A stretch of DNA of 64,000 nt from Rhizorhabdus sp. (GTDB lineage: Bacteria > Pseudomonadota > Alphaproteobacteria > Sphingomonadales > Sphingomonadaceae). Both the position numbers and the translations under genes were made by a program. Shown here piece after piece: positions 17,082 through 25,790 of the stretch. The number at the start of each line of letters is the position of its first letter. Position 1 is the first letter of the stretch. The stretch spans positions 1 through 64,000 of the forward strand of contig NZ_JAGMXV010000004.1 in NCBI RefSeq assembly GCF_018006725.1. The letters are read 5' to 3'. The notes beneath the pieces are model-generated. The model did no database searches. It was given only the letters and a program-made list of their open reading frames with translations, and had not been told where the DNA came from.

Positions 17082-17843
17082 GTGGATCTCGGTTTGCAGG
17101 GGAAGAAGGCGATCGTCGTCGGGGCTGCGCGCGGCATCGGCATGGCGGTGGCCGAGACGCTGGCACGCGAAGGTTGTGACCTCGCCATTGCCGCGCGCTC
17201 CGAAGACGGCGTCAAGGACGCGGTCGCCAGCCTGAAGCGCTACGGAACCAACGTCGTCGGCAAGGCCGTCAACGTGAAGAAGGCGGACGATTACAAGGAT
17301 TGGCTGACCTGGGCGATCGACGCGCTCGATGGTTGCGACGTCCTGATCCCGATTTCCTCGGCTGGCGGTGGCCTCGGCAGTGAGAAATATTGGCACAACG
17401 CCTTTGAAGTCGACGTCATGGGCCCGGTTCGCGCGGTCGAGGCGGTCCTGCCGCGCATGATCGAGCAGAAGTCGGGATCGATCGTCCTGATCGCGACCAC
17501 CTCCGCCGGTGAGGCGATGGGTGGACCGCAGCCCTATAATGCGATGAAGGCGTCGCTCGTCACCTGGGGCAAGCAGCTTGCCCTGTTCCACGGCAAGGAC
17601 GGCATCCGCGTCAACGTCGTCTCGCCCGGCCCGGTCGAGTTCGAGGGCGGCAACTGGGACATGATCAAGGGGACGATGGAGAAATTCTACCAGTCCCAGC
17701 TTCGCCAGCATCCGGCCGGCCGCCTCGGCACGCCCGAGGAAATCGCGCGCTGCGTCGTCTTCATGGCGAGCCCGGCGGCGAGTTGGTGCAACGGTTCGCA
17801 CCTCGTCGTCGACGGGGCCTTCACCAACCGGACCCATTTCTGA
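17082..17843 (+). CDS. Short-chain dehydrogenase/reductase
   Basis: 253 aa from GTG 17082, with GGAGAGG 8 bases upstream. Classical SDR: the cofactor loop is VVGAARGIGMAVAETLA, a Ser is present in IATTSAGEAM, and the Tyr-Lys pair is in PQPYNAMKAS. The C-terminus GRLGTPEEIARCVVFMASP and VVDGAFT matches 3-oxoacyl-ACP reductase-like enzymes. The usual NNAG is replaced by ISSAGGG. It opens the rightward operon that continues with a Rieske oxygenase and the dehydrogenase complex genes. It likely oxidises or reduces a hydroxyl of the pathway intermediate. Confidence 0.9.
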   Translation: MDLGLQGKKAIVVGAARGIGMAVAETLAREGCDLAIAARSEDGVKDAVASLKRYGTNVVGKAVNVKKADDYKDWLTWAIDALDGCDVLIPISSAGGGLGSEKYWHNAFEVDVMGPVRAVEAVLPRMIEQKSGSIVLIATTSAGEAMGGPQPYNAMKASLVTWGKQLALFHGKDGIRVNVVSPGPVEFEGGNWDMIKGTMEKFYQSQLRQHPAGRLGTPEEIARCVVFMASPAASWCNGSHLVVDGAFTNRTHF

Positions 17844-17856
17844 GGTCGCCCCAGCG

Positions 17857-19188
17857 ATGGACGTCAAGCGCAAGGTCGATGTCATCCGGGTCAATCCCGA
17901 AGACTGGCCCAATGGCACTCCGGCCGGGAAAGCGGAGGATCCGGATCTCGGCTATGACGTGATCCCGGCGGCCCGCTATACGTCCGAAGAGTTCATGAAG
18001 CTCGAATGGGAGCATGTCTGGACGAAGGTCTGGCTGCTCGGTGGACGCTCGTGCGACATCAAGGAACCGGGCGACTATATCTGTACCGACATCGGCAAGG
18101 AGAGCGTGATCATCGTCCGCCAGAAGGACGGATCGGTGCGCGCCTTCCCCAATGTCTGCCTCCATCGCGGCAACCGCCTGCGACCCGAGGGGCTGGGCAA
18201 CGCGGAATCCTTCCGCTGCCTCTACCACCACTGGACCTATGGGCTCGACGGCTGCATCGAGCGTATTCCCGACATGGCGACCTTCCCGCAAGGCGGTCCT
18301 CCGGGGATGAAACTGCCCTCCTATCCCTGTGGCGAATGGGGCAGCTTCGTCTGGTTCTCGCTCAACCCCGATGTCGAACCGCTCGAGGAATTCCTCGCGC
18401 CGATGCCGCAGCATCTCGACCCCTATCATATGGAGCGGATGGCCTGGCAGCGCGACGTTACCGTCGAATGGGACTGCAACTGGAAGGCCAGCGTCGACGC
18501 CTTCAGCGAAGTCTATCATGTCCAGGGCATCCACCCGCAGCTGCAGTGGTATCTCGACGACACCAATGCCCAGATCGACGTGTATGAGCGGCACAGCCGT
18601 TATCTGGTGCCTTTCGCTGCCATTTCGGGCCGCGTGGCGCTCCCCTCGTCGATCCCGCCGGCCATCTATGAGATCATGGTCAAGGCCGGCATGGATCCTG
18701 CCGAATATGAAGGCCGCGTCAGCGACATCCGGCGCGACGTCCAGTTGTTCAAGCGCAAGCATGGCAAGGCGCAGGGCAAGGACTATTCGGAGCTGAACGA
18801 TGACCAGCTGACCGACGATTATCACTACACCATCTTCCCGAACGTCTCGCTCAACGTCCATGCCGACGACGTGATGATGTTCCGGCAGCGCCCGCACGCG
18901 ACCGACCCGAACAAGATGCTCTACGACATCTGGGTGCTTGAGCTGGTGCCCGAGGGCGAGGAGTGGCCGGAGCGGGTCAAGCATCGCCATTTCAAGCATG
19001 GCGAGAAGTCGATCGGCCAGGTGCTGGATCAGGACGCTTTCAACCTGCCCACCGTGCAGAAGGGCATGCAGTCCGACGCTTTCCCCGGCCTGTGGATCGG
19101 CGATCAGGAACTTCGCATCCGGCACTTCCACAAGGTGCTGGACGACTATGTCTATGGGCCGGGCGGCAAGAAGCCGGGCGACATCTGA
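17857..19188 (+). CDS. Rieske aromatic/alicyclic ring-hydroxylating oxygenase, alpha subunit
   Basis: 443 aa. The Rieske [2Fe-2S] ligands are Cys101, His103, Cys121 and His124 (CLHRGN and CLYHHW). The catalytic domain has NWKASVDAFSEVYHVQGIHP, with the two His of the mononuclear iron facial triad. It would insert oxygen into a C-H bond or ring using electrons from a separate reductase. No beta subunit, ferredoxin or reductase gene is adjacent. It starts 13 bases after the SDR stop, so the two are co-transcribed. Confidence 0.92.
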   Translation: MDVKRKVDVIRVNPEDWPNGTPAGKAEDPDLGYDVIPAARYTSEEFMKLEWEHVWTKVWLLGGRSCDIKEPGDYICTDIGKESVIIVRQKDGSVRAFPNVCLHRGNRLRPEGLGNAESFRCLYHHWTYGLDGCIERIPDMATFPQGGPPGMKLPSYPCGEWGSFVWFSLNPDVEPLEEFLAPMPQHLDPYHMERMAWQRDVTVEWDCNWKASVDAFSEVYHVQGIHPQLQWYLDDTNAQIDVYERHSRYLVPFAAISGRVALPSSIPPAIYEIMVKAGMDPAEYEGRVSDIRRDVQLFKRKHGKAQGKDYSELNDDQLTDDYHYTIFPNVSLNVHADDVMMFRQRPHATDPNKMLYDIWVLELVPEGEEWPERVKHRHFKHGEKSIGQVLDQDAFNLPTVQKGMQSDAFPGLWIGDQELRIRHFHKVLDDYVYGPGGKKPGDI

Positions 19189-19198
19189 AGGAAGCAGG

Positions 19199-20173
19199 AT
19201 GCAACTGAGCCGCGACGAGCTTCTCGGCGCCTATCGGCGCATGGCGACGATCCGCCAGTTCGAGGAAAGGCTGCATGACGAGATCATGACCGGCGAGATC
19301 GCCGGCTTCACCCATCTCTATGCGGGGCAGGAAGCGGTCGCGGTCGGCGTCTGCGACCATCTGAGCGTCGACGACATGATCGTCTCCACCCATCGCGGCC
19401 ATGGCCATTGCATCGCCAAGGGCTGCGATGTGCCAGGCATGATGCAGGAAATCTTCGGCAAGGCCGGCGGCCTTTGCAAGGGCCGCGGCGGATCGATGCA
19501 CATCGCCGACCTCTCGGTCGGCATGCTCGGTGCGAACGGGATCGTCGGCGGTGGCGCACCGCAGGCGGTGGGCGCGGCGCTCGCCGCCAAGCTCGACGGC
19601 AAGGGGCGCGTGGCGATCGCCTTTTCGGGCGACGGTGCCTGCAACCAGGGCACGACCTTCGAAGCGATGAACATGGCGGTGGTGACCAAGGCCCCGGCGA
19701 TCTTCGTGTTCGAGAACAACCATTATTCCGAGCACACCGGCGACGCCTATGCGGTCGGCACCGCCAAGGACATCGCCAGCCGGGCCGAAGCCTTTGGCAT
19801 GCGTGCGTGGCGCGCCAATGGCTGCGACTATTTCGACACCTATGAGACGATGCGCGAGCTGCTCGACTATGTTCGTGCCGGCAACGGACCGGCGGCGATC
19901 GAGCTCGATACCGAGCGCTTCTACGGCCATTTCGAGGGCGATCCCCAGCGCTATCGCGGCAAGGGCGAGGTCGACCGGCTGCGCGAGGAGCGCGACTGCC
20001 TCAAGGCCTTCCGCGCCCGCGTCGGCGAAGCGAAGCTGCTCGATGCGGCCGAGCTCGACGCGATCGACGCAGAGGTGGCGGCGCTGATCGACGCTTCGGT
20101 GACCGCGGCACGCGCGGCGCCTGCGCCCGATCCGGCGACCGTCGCCGAAGACGTCTATGTCGATTATTTCTGA
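19199..20173 (+). CDS. Thiamine-diphosphate dehydrogenase E1 component, alpha subunit
   Basis: 324 aa. The ThDP/Mg motif is FSGDGACNQGTTFEAMNMAVV ... FVFENNHYSEHT, with the upstream TPRGHGH-like STHRGHGHCIAKG and KGRGGSMHIAD of the acetoin/pyruvate dehydrogenase E1alpha family. It is coupled to the Rieske gene (gap of 10 bases, AAGGAAG ribosome site) and to the E1beta gene. It would decarboxylate a 2-oxo acid or cleave a diketone, passing the acyl group to E2 lipoate. The real substrate is unknown and may be a pathway fragment. Confidence 0.92.
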   Translation: MQLSRDELLGAYRRMATIRQFEERLHDEIMTGEIAGFTHLYAGQEAVAVGVCDHLSVDDMIVSTHRGHGHCIAKGCDVPGMMQEIFGKAGGLCKGRGGSMHIADLSVGMLGANGIVGGGAPQAVGAALAAKLDGKGRVAIAFSGDGACNQGTTFEAMNMAVVTKAPAIFVFENNHYSEHTGDAYAVGTAKDIASRAEAFGMRAWRANGCDYFDTYETMRELLDYVRAGNGPAAIELDTERFYGHFEGDPQRYRGKGEVDRLREERDCLKAFRARVGEAKLLDAAELDAIDAEVAALIDASVTAARAAPAPDPATVAEDVYVDYF

Positions 20174-20187
20174 GAAGGGCCGCTGAC

Positions 20188-21195
20188 ATGGCGATCATGA
20201 CCATCCGCGATGCCATCGTGCAGACCCTGCATGCGGAGATGGAGCGCGACCCGAACATCATGCTGCTGGGCGAAGACGTCGTCGGCGGCAACGGGACCGC
20301 AGGCGGGCCCGAGGCGATCGGCGGTATCTGGGGCACGTCGGGCGGGCTCTATGCCAAATTCGGGCCTGACCGCGTGATCGACACGCCGATTTCGGAAAGC
20401 GCCATCGTCGGCGCGGCGGCCGGTGCCGCGCTTGCGGGCAAGCGCCCGGTGGCCGAGCTGATGTTCGCCGATTTCGTGGGCGTCAGCCTCGACCAGATCT
20501 GGAACCAGATCGCCAAATTCCGCTACATGTTCGGCGGCAAGACCAAATGCCCGGCGGTCATCCGCCTGATCTACGGCGCCGGCATGAACACCGCTGCCCA
20601 GCACAGCCAGTCGGTCTATGCGATGCTGACGGCGATGCCGGGTCTCAAGGTCGTGCTGCCTACGACGCCGGCCGATGCCAAGGGCCTGCTGACCGAGGCG
20701 CTGCGCGGCGACGACCCGGTCATGTTCTTCGAACATAAGGCGATGTACGGCGTGAAGGGAGAGGTGCCCGAGGGCGACCATCGCCAGCGCTTCGGCGAGG
20801 CGCGCATCGTCCGCGAGGGCGGCGATGCGACGATCGTCGCCTGCGGTCGCATGGTGCCCTTCTCGGAAAAGGCCTGCGACAAGCTTGCCGCCGACGGTAT
20901 CGGCTGTGACCTGATCGACCTGCGCACGACCAGCCCGCTCGACGAGGAGGCGATCCTGGATTCGGTCGAGGCGACCGGCCGTCTGGTCGTCGTCGACGAG
21001 AGCCCGCCGCGCTGCAGCCTGGCCGCCGATATCTGCGCGCTGGTCGCGACCAAAAGCTTCACCAGCCTGAAGGCGCCGCCCGAGCTGGTAACCGGTCCGC
21101 ACAGCCCGATCCCCTTTGCGCGCGAGCTCGAGCGCGCCTGGGTGCCGTCTCCCCAGAAGATCGAGGCTGCGGTCCGCCGCGTCCTCGCGCGCTGA
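20188..21195 (+). CDS. Thiamine-diphosphate dehydrogenase E1 component, beta subunit
   Basis: 335 aa transketolase-like beta subunit. It begins with MTIRDAIVQTLHAEMERDPN and shows LLGEDVVGGNGTAGG, DTPISESAIVGAAAGAAL and the C-terminal swivel domain RLVVVDESPPRCSLAADI. It lies 14 bases after E1alpha and 11 bases before E2, as in acetoin and branched-chain dehydrogenase operons. Confidence 0.92.
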   Translation: MAIMTIRDAIVQTLHAEMERDPNIMLLGEDVVGGNGTAGGPEAIGGIWGTSGGLYAKFGPDRVIDTPISESAIVGAAAGAALAGKRPVAELMFADFVGVSLDQIWNQIAKFRYMFGGKTKCPAVIRLIYGAGMNTAAQHSQSVYAMLTAMPGLKVVLPTTPADAKGLLTEALRGDDPVMFFEHKAMYGVKGEVPEGDHRQRFGEARIVREGGDATIVACGRMVPFSEKACDKLAADGIGCDLIDLRTTSPLDEEAILDSVEATGRLVVVDESPPRCSLAADICALVATKSFTSLKAPPELVTGPHSPIPFARELERAWVPSPQKIEAAVRRVLAR

Positions 21196-21206
21196 GGAGC
21201 GACGCC

Positions 21207-22622
21207 ATGGCCAAGCTCAAGCCCTTCACCATGCCCAAATGGGGCATCGAGATGAGCGAAGGCACGCTTGCCGAATGGCAGGTCGCCGAGAACCAGCCCT
21301 TCGCCAAGGGCACGGTGCTGACCCTCATCGAGACCGACAAGATCACCAATGAGGTCGAGGCCGAGGCCGATGGGCGCTTCGTCCGCCTGATCGCCGAGCC
21401 GGGCCAGACCTATCCGGTCGGCGCCCTGCTCGCGGTGCTTTCGGATGGGGGCGAGGCGACGGCTGCCGAGATCGATGCGGTCGTCGCGTCCTTCAAGGCG
21501 GTCGATGCCGGCTTCGCACCCGATGGCGACGAGGCGCCTGCGCCTGCCGCTCCGGTTGCCGCAGCGGCAGCGGTTCAGGTCGCCATCCCCGATGGCGTGG
21601 CTATCAGCCCCGTTGCGCGTGACAAGGCGCTGGCGGCAGGTCTCGACGTTGCAACGCTATCGGGTTCCGGCCGTGGCGGCCGGATCACCGCGCAGGATGT
21701 CGACGAGGCACTCCGCCCCGCCGCTCCGCCCGCGCTGGTCGGGGTCCTTCCGCCGACGCCGCCTTCGCCGGTCTTCGCCACTCCGATGGCTCGCCGGGTC
21801 GCGGCGATCCATGCGGTCGATCTCGCCAAGGTTGCCGGCTCCGGTCCGCGTGGCCGGGTGCGCAAGGCGGATGTGCTGGCTGCTATTCCGGCTCCTGCTC
21901 CCGTTGCACAGGCCGCGCCTGCCGCGCCTGCCGTCGCTGCATCGTCAGCAGTCCCCGGCTCGGTCGACATCATGCCGATGTCCTCGATGCGGCGGACGAT
22001 CGCTCGGCGCCTGACCGAGGCGAAGCAGCAGATCCCGCATTTCTATGTCCGTCGCCGTGTCCGCGCCGATCGCCTGCTTGCTCTGCGGGCGGCGGTCCAG
22101 GGGCAGCGGCCCAGCGTCAACGACTATCTGATCCGTGCCTGTGCGCTCGCTCTCATGGAAGTGCCGCAGGTCAACATCCAGGTCCACGGCCAGGACATCC
22201 ATCGCTTCGGTTCGGCCGATATCGCGGTGGCCGTCGCGACCGAGCGCGGGCTCGTCACGCCTATCGTCCAGAGTGCCGACGAACTGTCGGTCGCGCAGAT
22301 TTCGGAGCGCATGGCCGGCCTTGCCCAGCGCGCGCGCAGCGGCAAGCTCAAGGCCGAGGAGTTCAGCGGGGGTAGCTTCTCGCTGTCCAATCTCGGCGGC
22401 TTTGGGGTCGAGCAGTTCGATGCCATCATCAACCCGCCGCAGGGGGCGATCCTCGCGGTCGGTACGGCCCGGCCCGAGCCGATCGACGATGACGGGGCGA
22501 TCCGCATCGTGCCGGTGCTGCACCTGTCGCTGTCCTGCGACCATCGGGCGATCGACGGGGCCGATGGCGGCCGTTTCATGGCCGCGCTCGCGCAACTGAT
22601 CGAGAACCCCGCTCTCCTCTGA
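21207..22622 (+). CDS. Dihydrolipoamide acyltransferase (E2)
   Basis: 471 aa. It has an N-terminal lipoyl domain with the modified Lys in ETDKITNEVEAEA, two peripheral-subunit-binding-like segments (ISPVARDKALAAGLD and ATPMARRVAAIHAVD), Ala/Pro-rich linkers, and a catalytic domain with the HxxxDG motif DHRAIDGADGGRF. The lipoyl motif DKI instead of DKA/DKV and two E3-binding segments are noteworthy. No dihydrolipoamide dehydrogenase (E3) gene follows; E3 must come from elsewhere. It is the last gene of the 17.1-22.6 kb operon. Confidence 0.92.
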   Translation: MAKLKPFTMPKWGIEMSEGTLAEWQVAENQPFAKGTVLTLIETDKITNEVEAEADGRFVRLIAEPGQTYPVGALLAVLSDGGEATAAEIDAVVASFKAVDAGFAPDGDEAPAPAAPVAAAAAVQVAIPDGVAISPVARDKALAAGLDVATLSGSGRGGRITAQDVDEALRPAAPPALVGVLPPTPPSPVFATPMARRVAAIHAVDLAKVAGSGPRGRVRKADVLAAIPAPAPVAQAAPAAPAVAASSAVPGSVDIMPMSSMRRTIARRLTEAKQQIPHFYVRRRVRADRLLALRAAVQGQRPSVNDYLIRACALALMEVPQVNIQVHGQDIHRFGSADIAVAVATERGLVTPIVQSADELSVAQISERMAGLAQRARSGKLKAEEFSGGSFSLSNLGGFGVEQFDAIINPPQGAILAVGTARPEPIDDDGAIRIVPVLHLSLSCDHRAIDGADGGRFMAALAQLIENPALL

Positions 22623-22730
22623 ACAGGAGAGCCGGGACGTCCGGACCACCCCTTATCAGGCCCGGCCGCCCCGGCTTCCAAGCCGCGCGGGACGGCGGCT
22701 AGCTCTTGGGACTTTCGTGGCGGGCGGTCG

Positions 22731-23312
22731 TCACAGGCCGCCCTTGCCGAATACCAGGTCATCGGCTCCACGCTGTCCACGCGGTTCGAGCGTGGCGAAC
22801 ATGCCCTGGGTCAGGATCTCGCCCGATGGCTTGTTGTCGTTCCAGTCCATCACGACCTGGCGGTGGAAGATCCGCCATTCGCCGTCGCGCCGCTCGAAGC
22901 GGTCGAGATAGCGGCCACCGAAATAGAAATGATGGTGATCGGCATCGAGGCCATGGCCTTCGAACATCGCCATGTAGCGCGATCCGAAAATCTCGTCGGC
23001 CTTGTCGGCGCGGACCTTGTGATAGGCGAAGAGGTAGGTTTCGGTGAAGGCGCTGTCGCCGTCGATCTCCATGTGCACGTTCATCAGCCCGTGCATCGTG
23101 ACCTCGAACCAGTTCTGGATCTCGCGGACGATGAACTCGGCGAACTCGGCGGCATTGCCGTTGAACACGCCGTGATTGTCGATCCCGTCGGGCCAGTAGA
23201 CCGTCTTCATCGCCTCGACGTCGCAGCGGTCGAGCGCGCGCGAATAGCGGGTTAGGACCGCATAGATGTCGCGGCGCGCGATCAGGTCGTCAAGATCGGC
23301 CGCGCTCGGCAT
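22731..23312 (-). CDS. SnoaL-like/NTF2-fold protein
   Basis: 193 aa. N-terminal helix LDDLIARRDIYAVLTRYSRALDRC is followed by DVEAMKTVYWPDGIDNHG, then the strands DRFERRDGEWRIFHRQVVMDW. It belongs to the NTF2/ring-hydroxylating beta-subunit-like superfamily. The start ATG overlaps the stop of the ABM gene (ATGA), so it is last in the ligase operon 25.5-22.7 kb. It might be a dehydratase, an isomerase, or a partner of a Rieske alpha subunit; sequence alone does not decide. Confidence 0.82.
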   Translation of the reverse strand: MPSAADLDDLIARRDIYAVLTRYSRALDRCDVEAMKTVYWPDGIDNHGVFNGNAAEFAEFIVREIQNWFEVTMHGLMNVHMEIDGDSAFTETYLFAYHKVRADKADEIFGSRYMAMFEGHGLDADHHHFYFGGRYLDRFERRDGEWRIFHRQVVMDWNDNKPSGEILTQGMFATLEPRGQRGADDLVFGKGGL

Positions 23313-23608
23313 CAGCTCAGCGACCGATAAAAGGCGATCTTCATCTCGCCTTCGACGCAGTCGAGGATCGGCGGCACCAGCCGGTCGTGGAAGTCGATCT
23401 GCATGTGGTGGTCGAAGGCTGCATCGTCGCGGAAGGTGGCCACGACCTGGAACAGGTCGGGGTCCTCCTCCGACTGGAACAGCTCATAGACCAGCGCGTC
23501 GGGCTCCTTCTCGAACACCAGGCTCTTGAGCTCGCACTGGAGCGCGATCAGATCGGGACCGCGGCCAGGCTTGGCGCGCAGCTCGGCGATGAAGCTCTTT
23601 CCGCTCAT
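23312..23608 (-). CDS. ABM-domain (antibiotic biosynthesis monooxygenase-like) protein
   Basis: 98 aa ferredoxin-like dimeric alpha/beta-barrel protein. Features are AELRAKPGRGPDLIALQCELK, the strand LVYELFQSEEDPDLFQVVATF and HHMQIDFHDRLVPPI. Small ABM proteins act as cofactor-free monooxygenases or as accessory proteins in aromatic degradation. The ATG overlaps the CoA-ligase stop (ATGA). A second ABM gene opens the same operon. Confidence 0.8.
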   Translation of the reverse strand: MSGKSFIAELRAKPGRGPDLIALQCELKSLVFEKEPDALVYELFQSEEDPDLFQVVATFRDDAAFDHHMQIDFHDRLVPPILDCVEGEMKIAFYRSLS

Positions 23609-25242
23609 GCGGCCTCTCCCAATCCCAATTCCTCGATCAGCTGCGTGCGCAGCTTGAACTTCTGGATCTTCGACGTCGACATCGGCCATTCGTCGATGAA
23701 GCGAATGTGGCGGGGGATCTTGAACCCGGCCAGCTTGCCGCGGCAATGGGCGATCAGCTCGGCCTCGGACGTCTGGCCGCCATCGACCAGTTCGATGAAG
23801 GCGGCGGGGACCTCGACATAGCGCGCGTCGGGCAGGCCGACGACCTGCGCCAGCCTCACCGCCGGATGCGACTGGAGCATCGCCTCGATCTCGGCCGCGG
23901 CGACATTCTCGCCGCCGACCTTGAGCATGTCCTTGGTGCGGCCGTGGAACATGATGTGGCCGCTCTCGTCGAACGAACCGATGTCGCCGGTGAAGAACCA
24001 GCCGTCGCGGATGACCTCGGCGGTTTTCTCAGGTGCCTTGTAATAGCCCTTGAGCATGTTCGGACCGCGCGCGACGATCTCGCCGCGCTCGCCGAGCGCA
24101 CAATCCTCGCCCGTCTCGGGATCGACGATCCGGACTTCCCATTCGTCGAGCGGGACGCCCAGGCGCCCGGTCCGCAGTTCGAACGGATCGTCGATGCGGC
24201 TCGTGCAGATCGTGCCCGCGCCCTCGGTCAGGCCATAGGTGCCGACCTGGATGGTGTGCGGCATCGCCTTGGTCATCGCCTCCTTGATCCAGGCGGGCTG
24301 GACGGCGAAGTTCGAGTTCATCAGGCGGAGCTTCGACAGGTCGGTCGTCGCGAAGGTAGGATGGGTGATCAGGTCCTGCATGATCGTGACGAAGCTGGGA
24401 TAGGCCACCGTCGCTCCCTCGCGCCCAAGCATCGCCAATGCAGTTTCCGCGTCGAAATGCGGCACGGTCAGATAGGCACCACCCGCGTCGATCACCATAG
24501 TCAGCGGCAATATGCCGGCGATGTGGAAGATCGGCAGGGGCGACCAGACCTTGTCTTCGGACGTGATGCGATAGCGCTTGCCGAGATTACGGCTGTTGCC
24601 GACGATCGCGCGGTGGCTGATCAGTGCGCCCTTGGGATTGGCGGTGGTGCCCGAAGTGTAGAGGACCAGCGCGATCTGTTCCGGGTCGACCGCATCGATG
24701 CGCGAGTCGACTGCCGCATCGTCGATCGCTTCGCCTGCAGCAAGCGCTTCGTCGGCGGATATCATGAAGGACTGGCACGGGGGATCGAGGCATATGATCG
24801 AACGCAGGAGCGGCGCGTCGTCCAGGGCCAATGCCCTCGGATCGGCGTCGCATAGTGCCGGGAAGGCCGTCTTTAGCCGTTCCGAGAAGTTGAGTTGATC
24901 CGTGACCGCGCCGGTGGTGACGAGCGCGACGAGGTCCGCGTCGCGAACCAGGAAAGCGAGCTCATGCGCCTGGTAGCGCGCATTGACCGGAACTGCCACG
25001 GCGCCGATCATCGTCGCGCCGAACATGACCTCGACGAACTCGGGACGAGTGGTCAGCAGGATGCCGACGTTCTGGCCGGGCTCGACGCCCATTGCCAGCA
25101 GCGCCTTGGCCCAGCGGCGGGCCGAGGCGTAAAGATCGGCATGGGTCAGCCTTCGGCCCGGAAAGACCAATGCGTCCGAAGCACCGTGCGCCGCTGCGCT
25201 CGCCCGAAGCATCCTGCCATAGCTGTAGACGGCGTCGCTCAT
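23605..25242 (-). CDS. AMP-dependent acyl-CoA synthetase/ligase
   Basis: 545 aa adenylate-forming enzyme. The P-loop is VLYTSGTTANPKGALISHRA, then YGLTEGAGT, the hinge FTGDIGSFDESGHIMFHGRTKDMLK (in part) and the catalytic Lys near the end (MSTSKIQKFKLR). It activates a carboxylic acid to its CoA thioester, likely the entry step for the pathway substrate or a ring-cleavage product. It overlaps both flanking ABM genes by four bases. Confidence 0.92.
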   Translation of the reverse strand: MSDAVYSYGRMLRASAAAHGASDALVFPGRRLTHADLYASARRWAKALLAMGVEPGQNVGILLTTRPEFVEVMFGATMIGAVAVPVNARYQAHELAFLVRDADLVALVTTGAVTDQLNFSERLKTAFPALCDADPRALALDDAPLLRSIICLDPPCQSFMISADEALAAGEAIDDAAVDSRIDAVDPEQIALVLYTSGTTANPKGALISHRAIVGNSRNLGKRYRITSEDKVWSPLPIFHIAGILPLTMVIDAGGAYLTVPHFDAETALAMLGREGATVAYPSFVTIMQDLITHPTFATTDLSKLRLMNSNFAVQPAWIKEAMTKAMPHTIQVGTYGLTEGAGTICTSRIDDPFELRTGRLGVPLDEWEVRIVDPETGEDCALGERGEIVARGPNMLKGYYKAPEKTAEVIRDGWFFTGDIGSFDESGHIMFHGRTKDMLKVGGENVAAAEIEAMLQSHPAVRLAQVVGLPDARYVEVPAAFIELVDGGQTSEAELIAHCRGKLAGFKIPRHIRFIDEWPMSTSKIQKFKLRTQLIEELGLGEAA

Positions 25243-25535
25243 CGGGCAGGGTCCAGATCATAGAGCATTTCGCGCTCGTAGCTGCCGTCCATGCAGCCGA
25301 TCATCTGTTCGATCAGCGGCTTGCCATGGCCCGTCTCCATGTGCGCCTTGTCGGCGGCTTCGTCGATGAAGGACTCGTACACCGCGAACATGCCGGGCTC
25401 GCCGAGCCGGAAGAATTTGAATGCAAGCGTACCGGGCTCCCGGTCGACGAGCGATTCCATTTGCTTGGCAAGCGAAACGAATTGATCTTCGCGATCCGGT
25501 TTGATCCGGAAACGCGACAAGAAGCTGTAAGCCAT
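25239..25535 (-). CDS. ABM-domain (antibiotic biosynthesis monooxygenase-like) protein
   Basis: 98 aa, same family as the gene at 23312-23608. It reads SFLSRFRIKPDREDQFVSLA, then GTLAFKFFRLGEPGMFAVYESF and ETGHGKPLIEQM. ATG 25535 is preferred to the ORF start at 25601 because the longer form runs across the operator palindrome. It is the first gene of the leftward ABM-ligase-ABM-NTF2 operon, 52 bases from operator copy C. Confidence 0.82.
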   Translation of the reverse strand: MAYSFLSRFRIKPDREDQFVSLAKQMESLVDREPGTLAFKFFRLGEPGMFAVYESFIDEAADKAHMETGHGKPLIEQMIGCMDGSYEREMLYDLDPAR

Positions 25536-25586
25536 CGGCGACCCTCTCCCGCCATGAGGCGCGCTAGCGCCGTGTGACACGCATAG

Positions 25587-25606
25587 AAAACAATCATGCA
25601 TGCTTT
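25587..25606. promoter_or_regulatory. Palindromic operator, copy C (ligase operon promoter)
   Basis: AAAACAATCA|TGCATGCTTT, related to copies A, B and E; 7 of 10 positions pair and the left arm is identical to copy E. A weaker related sequence, AAAACATACATGACTG, starts at 25687 upstream of the TonB receptor gene. Confidence 0.6.
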
Positions 25607-25790
25607 TTCAAGGGGGCATTTTCAGCGGCATGCATTTTTGTTGCGTCGCGGCAAACCCCGATATCCCCGCATCCTGCGGCAAAAATAAAACATACATGAC
25701 TGATTGCTTTTTTGTTTCGTCGCGCTAATCTCAGCCCCGTTCTGAACGCTCCCGGCCAGCAAGAGTCGGGTTCAGGAGAGGAGGTTTGGG

